Source: Molossus alvarezi
Lineage: Eukaryota; Chordata; Mammalia; Chiroptera; Molossidae
Length of the DNA: 64,000 nt
NCBI GenBank assembly: GCA_037176705.1
Contig: CM073891.1
Coordinates: 94,012,327-94,076,326 of the forward strand
Direction of reading: 5' to 3'
In this document: positions 56,036-64,000 of the stretch, piece by piece
Layout of the letters: every line of letters begins with the position of its first letter
Position numbering within the stretch: the first letter of the stretch is position 1
Notes under the pieces: model-generated
Databases searched by the model: none
Told to the model about the DNA's origin: nothing
What the model saw: only the letters and a program-made list of their open reading frames with translations
Translations under genes and position numbers: made by a program

Positions 56036-56641
56036 GATAGGGAAAGCCCCTAATTAAAGCTAAAGAAGATGTCTCTGTCTTTTGCCAGAGAGCATGTTCT
56101 ATCAATTAAATGGGTAAATAGGCCGTTTTTCCCACTGTGGGGAAAGAAGGACCTCTTGTGACCTGCTATTGATGAAGACTGCTGTGGAATGCCATTTGCA
56201 ATCTCGTTGCATAATGGAAATCAGGAGGTAGCTGTCATGGTTTCTGAAGATAAATTGCTGGTAGCTGAGACAAATCATGGCCTCTTTCGTCTCTGACTGT
56301 TCTCAGTTCCCAATTAATGGGTATCTTACAGTCTAGGTTTCTTATATCAGTCTACTCTTCCATCACAGGTAGTAGCACTGAGTAAAAATGGTAACCATTA
56401 TACTGACCATTATTCTTGAGCCATGAATGCATCTATGTAAGAACCACAACTTCCAAAAGGGCACACAAATTAAAAATAGAGCCATACGGCAGCTGCTGTG
56501 ATTATGACCAATACAAACAGAAATCCAACCAGGCATGAGTCAAAAGAAAAAAGACTGCTGCCAGACAGGACACTGTTCAATCTCATTTTCGTTTTGTGTC
56601 CTCTGACTTGCTAAGTCAGCCAGCAAGCGATTTGTATGGAG
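56036..56641. other. no recognised gene or repeat
   Basis: Unique-looking sequence. Confidence 0.45.
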
Positions 56642-56824
56642 CAGCGGTTCTCAAAGTGTGGTCTGCAAAACAGCAGCATGGGCGCCGCCTGGGAACTGCT
56701 AGAAATGCAGTCTCGGATCCCAACCAGACCTACTGACTCAGCACCTCTGATGGGTGGGCTCAGCAATGTGTTTTCACAAGTCCTCTGGGTGATTTTGATT
56801 CATGATAAAGTTTGAGAACTATCG
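56642..56824 (-). mobile_element. MER5A (hAT-Charlie), near complete
   Basis: CAGCGGTTCTCAAAGTGTGGT to AAGTTTGAGAACTATCG, with ACCAGACCTACTGACTCAGCA inside. Both inverted ends are present. Length is close to the 189 bp of MER5A. The 8-bp flanks GTATGGAG / GGCGGGAG are a partly conserved TSD. Confidence 0.9.
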
Positions 56825-57639
56825 GGCGGGAGCCTGAGCACAACCTTCAGATTGTAAGTCTTCCTAAGAAGGTACGACCTTTGGTGGCAAAACACTATCT
56901 CCAGAAGACTCTGGAAGAAACTGGTCCTGAAACCAAACAAAACCACTGCAATCTTCAATTTTCTGTAAACCTAGAACTTTCTGTAAAAAAAAATTAAAGT
57001 CTATAAAGTATTTTTAAAACTGCTGCAGTCTTGAGGGCGAATGAGTAGACAGAAGAGCACAGGACTTATGCGAAATTTGTTTACCCTGATTTGCTCTAAA
57101 AAGGTTTTCAGACAACTTGTTAAACAAAATATTTATAGCATCCAGTCACAAGCCATTCTCTTGGAAAGAGTCCTCACTACTTTCAAAACAACCTCATTAT
57201 TTAAAACACCCAAAAGATAGGCATTAATCACTAAGTAAGCTCTTGAAATGTCTCCAGCATTCACGACAAGATTTCAAACTTTTTGAGGGAAAGAAAAGTA
57301 AGAAAGATTCTATTTCAGTTCACCAAGTTAAAAATCTGCTTCTGCTCCACCCAACCAGAGTTACGATGCTCCTTTAGCAGTCTGAGCACATGATCCCCAC
57401 ACCAATTCTGAGTTACTGAACGTCATGAGCCACGGCCGGTGATGTGTGCCTGCAGCGTGAGTCAGCCTTGTAGCAAGGTGTTTTTGGTAACTCATTAATT
57501 CAGCCCCTTTGCAGACCCCAGAAGGGGCTCCACGATACAACAATTTGCTCTAGAGCTAATAGTGCTTGAATGACCCTCGAGCATTGTTTCCATTTTCAAA
57601 TGATAAATTATCTTAAGAAATGAAAGGGAAGTACCTATC
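56825..57639. other. no recognised gene or repeat
   Basis: Unique-looking sequence with an A-rich patch at 56985-56995. Confidence 0.45.
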
Positions 57640-57774
57640 AATAAAAGATTTTTTAATAAATTAAGGTCTATTCATATAATAAAAACCAAGTAGCTGTTAA
57701 AATATTAAGTTTATAATTCTCAATCCTGGACAAATATCAGAATCACCTGGTGATTATTTAAAATATACCAATGC

Positions 57775-60580
57775 TATAACATAAAGATGGCGGCGTAGGT
57801 AAACGTGGTCTCACCTCTGCCCACAACCACATCAAAATTACAACTAAACTACAGAACAACCATCCTTCAGAACCACCTGACATCGAGCTGAATGGCAGTC
57901 CTACAACTACGGAATTAAAGAAGCAGACACATCGAGACTGGTAGGAGGGGTGGAGGCAGACGGGCTGGCCCCACCCCCACAAGTGGTGGATAAAAATCAG
58001 GAGGACACCTTGGCTGTGAAGGTCCTCCTTGAGGAGTGAGGGGTCCCCATCCCACACCAGGCCCCCAGCTCGGGGTTCCAGTGCCAGGAAGAGAAGTCCC
58101 CATAACTTCTGGCTGGAAAAACCAGCAGGAACTGAGGCTAAGGAAGGCTGAGGCTTCTGGAGCCCCAGGCAGTTCCTCTTAAAGGGTCCGCACACAGACT
58201 TTGTAGGACTGGCACCCTCCAGGCTCCACCACCAGGTGGAGGCAGCTTAAAAGGCACCAGAGACATACATGGAAGAACTGAGTGGTTTGGCATTGGTGCG
58301 AAGGCTGGAGAGGCGGCTTTCTTCCAGACAGATGTGCTGGTTGAGGCCCTTACTCCTTTGGTGAGCCCTTCCTCCATGGGGCCAGCAGACAGCCTCCATA
58401 TCTGGGACTCCAGCAACCTGGCTCACACTGTTTGCTCTGCCCTGGTGATTCCATGAGGCCCCACCCCACCCAACTTTCAGGCCCACCCAAGATGTTTCCA
58501 GTGGCTTTACCATAGGATTGGCCTGTCTTGGCTCCTGCTTCAGATTTTCCTAAATTCTCTCAAACAAGCATCATCTGGCCACAGTGAGCCCCATACCTCT
58601 TACTAAGTGGCCCCAGGCCTGACACTAGAAGCATCCAGGCTTGGTTCACAGCTTGGCTTGGCCTGGGCATCTCCAAGCCCAGTACAAGAAGCAACCATCG
58701 GCAGATCACTTTATAGCTTATGCTTAGTGACCCCGGGTAGAAGTTGACCTTGCTCCAGAGCCAGCACATCCAGTGGACAGCCTCAGACCACATCAAAGCA
58801 CCACCACCCAACCACTTCCACAAATGACACACTCAATTAGTGGACTCAGTGGACTCAGTGTGTACTAGAGCCCTGCTGGTATAAGTCTTGCTCTGTGTAG
58901 TGGGCCCCTGCGCAGCTGATTATCCAAAGTGGTCAGAGGTCAGTGGTCAGTGGGCATAGCCAGTTCTTGTAGCTAATCAGCCTGAACAAATCCCTCCCAT
59001 TGATGTGCCAACAGCAATCAAGACTCAATTACAACAGAAGGGTGGAAAGTCCACACGAGGGGTGCACCTCGAGGGCCCAGCTGGGGTGACCAGGGAGGCT
59101 GTGCCACTGGACCCTATGGGACATCTATTTCAATAGGCCACCCTACAAAGCCTAGGAGATGTAGCAACTCTACCTAATACATAGAAACAAACACAGGGAG
59201 GCATCCAAAATGGGGAGACAAAGAAAGATGTCCCAGACAGAACAAAACTCCAGGAAAAGAACAAATGAAACAGAAATAAGCAATCTAACAAATGCAGAGT
59301 TCAAAACACTGGTTATAAGGATGCTCAATGATCTTAGTGAGAATTTCATGAGAACTTCAAGGAACTTAGTGAGGACCTCAAAGCATAAAAAAAGACCAGT
59401 CAGAAATGAAGGATGCAACTAACTGAAATAAAGAATAATTTACAGGGAATTAATAGTAGAGTAAGTAAAGCCAAGATGCAAACCATTGATTTGGAATATA
59501 AGGATACAAAATACACCCAATCAGAACAGCAAAATTAAAAAAGAATAAAAAAATAAAAAAAATGGCATAGTGTAAGGAGCCTTTGGGACAACTTCAAGCA
59601 TACCAACATTTGCATCATAGGGGTGCCAGAAGAAGAGAGCGGGCAAGAAATTGAAAACCTATTTGAAAAAGTAATGACAGAAAACCTCCCTAACTTGGTG
59701 AAGTAAACAGACATATAAGTCCAGGAAGCACAGAGAGACCCAAACATGATAAACCCAGAGAGGTCCACACAAAGACACATCATCATCAAAATGCAAAAGG
59801 TTCAAGACAAAGAGAGAATCTTAAAAGCAGCAAGAGAAAAGCAGTTAGTTACCCACAACAGAGTTCCCATAAGACTGTCAGCCGATTTCTCAAAAGAAAT
59901 TTTGCAGGCCAGAAGGGAGTGGCAAGAAATATTTAAAGTGATGAAAAGCAAGGACCTACAACCAAGTACAACCAAGATTACTATATTCTGCAAAGCTATC
60001 ATTTAGAATCGATGACCATATAAAGAGTTTCCTAGATAAGAAAAAGCTAAAGGAGTTTATCACCATCTAGCCAGTATTATATGAAATGTTGATGGGTCTT
60101 CTTGAAGAAGAACAAAAATATGAACAATAAAATGGCAATAAATTCATATCTATCAACAACTGAATCTACAAACAAAATAAGCAAGCAGAACAGAAACAGA
60201 CTTATAGATACAGAGAACTGTTTGTTGGTTGCCAGATGGGATGGGGGTTAGGGGTATGGGTGAAAAAACTGAAGAAATTAAGAAGTACAAATTGGTTGTT
60301 AAACTGATGAACCTCAAAGGGAAGGAGGGAGGTGGGGTGGGAAGAGAGAAACCAAAGAACTTATATGCATGTATACATAACCAATAGACACAGACAATAG
60401 TGTGGGGAAGGCAGGAGGGGGGTGGGAGTGGGCAGAAGCGGGTCAAGGGGTGAAAAAGCGAGGAACATCTGTAATACATTCAACAAAAAAAGATAAGTTT
60501 AAAAAGAAAAATAAATAAAATGCCGAAACATGATCTCAACTGGAAAAAAATAAAATAAAATAAATAAATAAATAAATAAA
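57775..60580 (+). mobile_element. L1 with complete 5' UTR and ORF1 region but no ORF2 body
   Basis: Perfect 16-bp TSD TAAAATATACCAATGC at 57759-57774 and 60581-60596. Starts TATAACATAAAGATGGCGGCG, the L1 5' end with a YY1-type AAGATGGCGGC site. 5' UTR to about 59209, decayed ORF1 to about 60105, then an ORF2 start ATGGCAATAAATTCATATC at 60131. After about 32 bases of ORF2 the sequence jumps to a 3' UTR at about 60163 (GAATCTACAAACAAAATAAGC). That 3' UTR looks mosaic: an older type to about 60300 (GTTGGTTGCCAGATGGGATGG), then a type like the L1 at 41624 (TGATGAACCTCAAAGGG, ACCAAAGAACTTATATGCATG, GGAACATCTGTAATACATTC), then a TAAA-rich tail. Confidence 0.88.
59210..60105 (+). pseudogene. L1 ORF1 remnant of the ORF2-less element
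   Basis: The start at 59210 (MGRQRKMSQTEQNSRKR) and a first open piece to 59422 cover the N-terminal domain and the start of the coiled coil. A second open piece from 59746 to 60006 holds the RNA-binding and C-terminal domains, with RHIIIKM, ERILKAAREKQLV and RLSADFSKEILQARREW. Between and after them are stops and frame changes (for example TAA near 59705), so no full protein is possible. The family is the older L1 type, distinct from the ORF1 at 44424 in its N-terminal third. Confidence 0.85.
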
Positions 60581-60970
60581 TAAAATATACCAATGCCAAG
60601 GCTCCACTCCAGTTTCATTGGTCTTAGATAGGATTTGGGCAACCACATTTTTTTTAAACAATCCACATGATGTTAATGTGCCTCCAGGGTTGAGAATTAC
60701 TGAGATAGATTTATATTAACCAGCATGGAAATCTCTCCCAGATATATTATTACATGAAAAAGAAAGCCATAAGGCACATATCTATTAATAAAATTCTGTT
60801 TGTGTATGTGTGTGCATGTGACTTTATTAATAGATATGTGTTTGGATATGGTTTCTTTCTATTTTACACTATTTACTTATTCATTGCTTATCATTTTCAA
60901 AATTAAAAATGTGTTCACCTTTTACTTATTTCATTTTAAATTTTAAAAATCTGTTTAGAGAAAATGTGAA

Positions 60971-61162
60971 TTTAAAAAAAAAGTGAGGAAATACATGAAA
61001 ATGGGAACTCCCAAAATATATCACCTCCTTCTTTTTCCCCTTCTCCCTCCTTCTGTTCCTTTTTCTCAAAGAGTATAGAAGTGAAATACTCAGAATTCCA
61101 TTTCTTTCTTACCTACGCAACACCTATTATTTCCAGTATTTGGGATTGGAGAAATATGGTTC
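60971..61162. other. no recognised gene or repeat
   Basis: Short AT-rich and CT-rich sequence between the L1M end and an L2. Confidence 0.4.
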
Positions 61163-61330
61163 GTTCACTCATTCATTCATTCATTCACTCATTTAGCAAA
61201 CATATTTTGGATTCCCAGACAGGTCCATGCTAAGTGATGGAAATAAAACAACAAACAAGATATACGTGCTCTTATGGAGATCATGGATATCATCCTGCCC
61301 TCATGGAGTTGTGTTGCATCAACAAAAAAA
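61163..61330 (-). mobile_element. L2 3' end, antisense
   Basis: CACTCATTCATTCATTCATTC then AAAACAACAAACAAGATATAC and CTGCCCTCATGGAG follow the reverse L2 terminus. It may continue to about 61450. Confidence 0.8.
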
Positions 61331-63023
61331 CTTAATCTGTCAAGTGAAATGAGAAAAGACTTCCCAAAGTAGAGGTGGTCCTTCATTCTAGAGGTAACAG
61401 TAGCCATTATTGGAGTTATAAGAAGGGGAGTGACTTTACTAAGTCCACTTTACAAAGTTAAAGTCGAGCTTGCTACAGTAGCAAAGAATTGACTGAAGGA
61501 GTCTACCTTTCAATTTTCTATTTATCTATTTGCCATCAAATAAGGTTTACCATCAGATGTTGCCTCCTGCTGAGTTTATTGATGGGGCTTATTTATCTGT
61601 CCATCTCACAAGATGAGCCTGGATATGGCAGATTTTCCTCTTCAGAGTTTGCAGTTAATAAAGCCCATTGTATGCACTAAATAACTCACAAAATGTTTGG
61701 CTTTATGAAAGTGGTTGCTACAACTAGTAGTCTCTTGGAAGAAACTATATCTTCATAAACACAGGTAGGCAACGGCTTCCAGGGCAATAGGATGCCTCAC
61801 AGTACTTACACAAAGGTCAGTTTTAGCCATTTAGAACCAGGACACTTTCACATGGGAAGAAATTATTTAGCCCACCCATAGGTGGATTTCTATGTAAAAG
61901 TCTCATTTGATTGCTTTGAGAAGTATACACTACAGACTATGTAACCCGTATCCTTCAAGGGCAGAAAATCAACTCTCTGTGTAAAGTTAACTAGAAAAAC
62001 ATGAGAGAGAAATTATATCTGGCGCTGTCCTTTTATAACCCCAATGCATCTATGTGGACATTAATGTGCATTACCTCTAAGCAACAATGTGCTATTTTTA
62101 ACATAGAAGGTTCAATCTTTGCTCAAAGTAAGATTAGTGTTTTGAGGAACAGACTTGCTCTAATTTAAAGGAGAGGGGTGAAAATGTTCCAGAAAATGGG
62201 AAAAAAAAAAAAAATCCAAGTTCTTTATGAAACATACGCAAATTCCTCAAAACAGCTTAATAAAGCAAATTTAAATTATGGGTTCCCAGTCAACATTTCC
62301 AAAAGGCCCTGGCATTCTTTTCTTACTTTTTTTCACACTGCATAGCCTGGGGAGCTGGGCCCTTTCTCCTTCAGTCTGCAACCGAGGAGCCACAACGCTG
62401 GTGTTTTTACTCTGTGCAGGACGGAGCGGTCCTGGCGTTGCTGTTCTGTAGTTACACATCACATTATCACAATTGATACTACGATTATCTAAATCCATTA
62501 GTTTGCTATAGGGATTAAACAACTGCCTAGGTGACCATTCTGCCCCCATGTTAACCCATATATAAAGGGTCTGTGAGTGTGTGTGTTTTGAGACATAGTG
62601 CTTCTTAAAAGTTCAGTTCATTACAACATGTTTTCACTCCCAACTCACCTAAGAAATATGAAACACTTCAATCATTAAAATGGTCCCGGGGGTGGGGGGG
62701 CAGGCCCTCACTCACTGAGTCCTGTCATTTTAAAGCCAACACACACCACCCCTGGAGCATGAAGAGAGCATTCAGGGTCCTATGGGTGAGAACACAGGGC
62801 AGCTTCTGTGCCATGTGGTATCTGGCTCTAAACCCCTACCCAACTGTCCTCAAGATGCAGTCTCTGGGGGGCTAAAAGATGCCTCACTGATACCTGAATC
62901 TGCTTTACAAATACAAATCATTTCATTCAACAATTAGTGATCCTGCGGAAAATAGACTCTTCCTCTGACTTAAACACACTCATATGCATTACTGATAACA
63001 CTGCTCCTTTCCTGAAACCAGAC
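61331..63023. other. no recognised gene or repeat
   Basis: About 1.7 kb of unique-looking sequence with an A-run at 62200-62214 and a G-run at 62690-62700. No coding or repeat family recognised. Confidence 0.45.
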
Positions 63024-63250
63024 TTGAAGTGTGTCTTAGTAGTTAGATTGTGGGCCCTTACACCAAGGGTCTCGGGTTCGATGCCCATCCCCAGCCCCAG
63101 TCGGGGCATGTGCAGGAGGAGGCAGCCAATCAATGTGTCTTTCTCATATCGATGTCTCTTTTTCCCTCCCTCTCTCTCCCCAACCTCCCTCTCTTCTACT
63201 CTCTCTATAAATCAATGGAAAAAATATCCTTCAGTGAGGATTAACAAAAA
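63024..63250 (+). mobile_element. VES SINE, diverged
   Basis: Weak head GTCTTAGTAGTTAGATTGTGG, clear B-box region CTCGGGTTCGATGCCC, CAATCAATGTGTCTTTCTC, CT-rich body, hairpin ATCCTTCAGTGAGGAT and an A-rich tail. The sequence after it is a GA repeat at 63251-63266. Confidence 0.88.
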
Positions 63251-64000
63251 AGAGAGAGAGAGAGAACATAGAGAGATACAAGGACACATTGCCACAGGAG
63301 GGGCAAGACTGAAGGATGAGGAAGATGGAGAAGCTGGGAAGACTGTCTCCTTCACAAGTTAGCCCATGCTAAATTGATTTATCAGAATTGTCTATAAAAA
63401 GGGGACCTAAGAAATGTGGAGATTGCTTCCAATTTTAGCCAAAATATTTTCTATATAATTTTAAACAGATCCAAGATGCATTCTAAAAGCCCCTAACTAA
63501 TATTTATTGTTGAGCAGGACAGTGAGTAAATTCATTAATCAAGACCTTATGTTTACATCCCTTATAATCCAGGTTAATATTTGTGTGTTTTCAAACCAAG
63601 ATGCTCTACCTTCCTTAACTTTATTCATCCAGGAATAAGTGGCCATGGATATCATGCATTTTCGTAGATTCTGTGGATCTTATGCTGTCCTGGAGTAGTC
63701 CAAGCTCCATAAAACTGTCCTAAATGTTGACCTTTATTCAAGTCATAGCATTTAACTTAATCAAATTATTATTTTTAAAAATGGAACTATGGGCCAATCT
63801 CAATCTGTCAGTTTGCTAATTATAACTTTAATAACTATTCTACTATTTCATGCCAGTCCGAGCATTTATGTGTTTAAACAGGATATATTCATACATAAAT
63901 GGAACATTGTCTATTTCTAGGAGTGACCAACATCATTTCCTAATTATTATTATTATGAAGTGCTGCTTGGAGGTCTCATATGAATCATCAAAGTAAATTA
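63251..64000. other. no recognised gene or repeat
   Basis: A short (GA)n run at the start, then AT-rich unique-looking sequence with an ATT trinucleotide run near 63941-63954. Confidence 0.45.

Larger units (their letters stand above)
57711..60702. mobile_element. hAT-Charlie MER5-like element, split by an L1
   Basis: Left half 57711-57774 (TAATTCTCAATCCTGGACAAA, ATCAGAATCACCTGG) and right half 60581-60702 (GGCTCCACTCCAGTTTCATTG, GGGTTGAGAATTACTG) form one short hAT element with inverted ends. The exact subfamily was not resolved. Confidence 0.72.
57640..60970 (+). mobile_element. ancient L1M 3' end, outermost level of a nest
   Basis: Left part 57640-57710 (AATAAATTAAGGTCTATTCAT, AACCAAGTAGCTGTTAAAAT) and right part 60703-60970 (AGATTTATATTAACCAGCATG, GAAATCTCTCCCAGATATATT, ATTACATGAAAAAGAAAGCC) are adjacent in an L1M ORF2 C-terminus/3' UTR. 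Everything between belongs to later insertions. Confidence 0.7.

Noticed and set aside
57758..58513. Several antisense frames of 60-145 codons as genes
   Set aside because: They lie across the L1 5' UTR and cross its TSD. GC-richer UTR sequence simply has fewer stops.

Overview
The window is mammalian nuclear DNA, almost certainly from a bat. At least 22 copies of a tRNA-derived SINE carry the head, Pol III A/B boxes and CT-rich body of the VES family, which is typical of Yangochiroptera (insectivorous, leaf-nosed and free-tailed bats). The rest is the usual mammalian set of MIR, L2, MER5A, MER20, Tigger, MLT1 and L1. L1 was recently active here: one nearly full-length copy and one 5'-truncated copy are close to each other in sequence. 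No young Helitron, piggyBac or Tc1 element was recognised, so there is no specific sign of Myotis, but the species cannot be fixed from this window. I found no exon, tRNA, rRNA, CRISPR array or intact host gene. The only intact protein frames of note belong to L1, and the window reads as intergenic or intronic DNA.

Layout. 0-3 kb: a microsatellite, an old antisense L1 piece, an orphan fragment resembling an L1 5' UTR, a VES and an antisense MLT1 LTR. 3.1-7.05 kb: an old L1 with 5' UTR, decayed ORF1, a large ORF2 deletion and 3' UTR, carrying three VES copies. 7.76-8.15 kb: a short L1 with a 5' inversion (twin-priming signature). 8.7-28.7 kb: ancient repeats (MIR, L2, MER20, MER5A, hAT, L1M) punctuated by VES copies, with unique DNA between. 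28.7-30.75 kb: a young 5'-truncated L1 with an open ORF2 C-terminal frame. 33.6-35.6 kb: an ancient L1/HAL1-like 5' half. 36.2-37.0 kb: a probable solo LTR. 38.2-39.04 kb: a Tigger fossil.

39.05-49.7 kb is a nest: an old L1 holds four outer VES copies (one containing a fifth VES), a short L1 3' end, and a full-length young L1 (43813-49401) flanked by a perfect 17-bp target-site duplication (TSD). The young L1 has an intact 300-residue ORF1 and an ORF2 with two nonsense changes and four frameshifts. Its 5' UTR holds a two-unit tandem repeat with a 147-bp period.

49.7-57.6 kb is mostly unique DNA with MIR, L2, VES and MER5A. 57.6-61 kb is a three-level nest: an ancient L1M is split by a hAT element, which is split by an unusual L1 with a complete 5' UTR, decayed ORF1, essentially no ORF2, a mosaic 3' UTR and a perfect 16-bp TSD. 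61-64 kb has an L2 and a VES. The elements are related through retrotransposition: L1 ORF1/ORF2 proteins copy L1 RNA and, in trans, VES RNA, so the A-tails and TSDs are shared signatures. VES types A, B and C are working labels used only here: A has the GGTTTGGCTCAGCGGTTAGAG head and a terminal hairpin, B has GGTGTGGCTCAGTGGTTGAG, and C has a CAGTTGGTTGAAGCATC-like or CAGTTGATTAAAACATT-like head.
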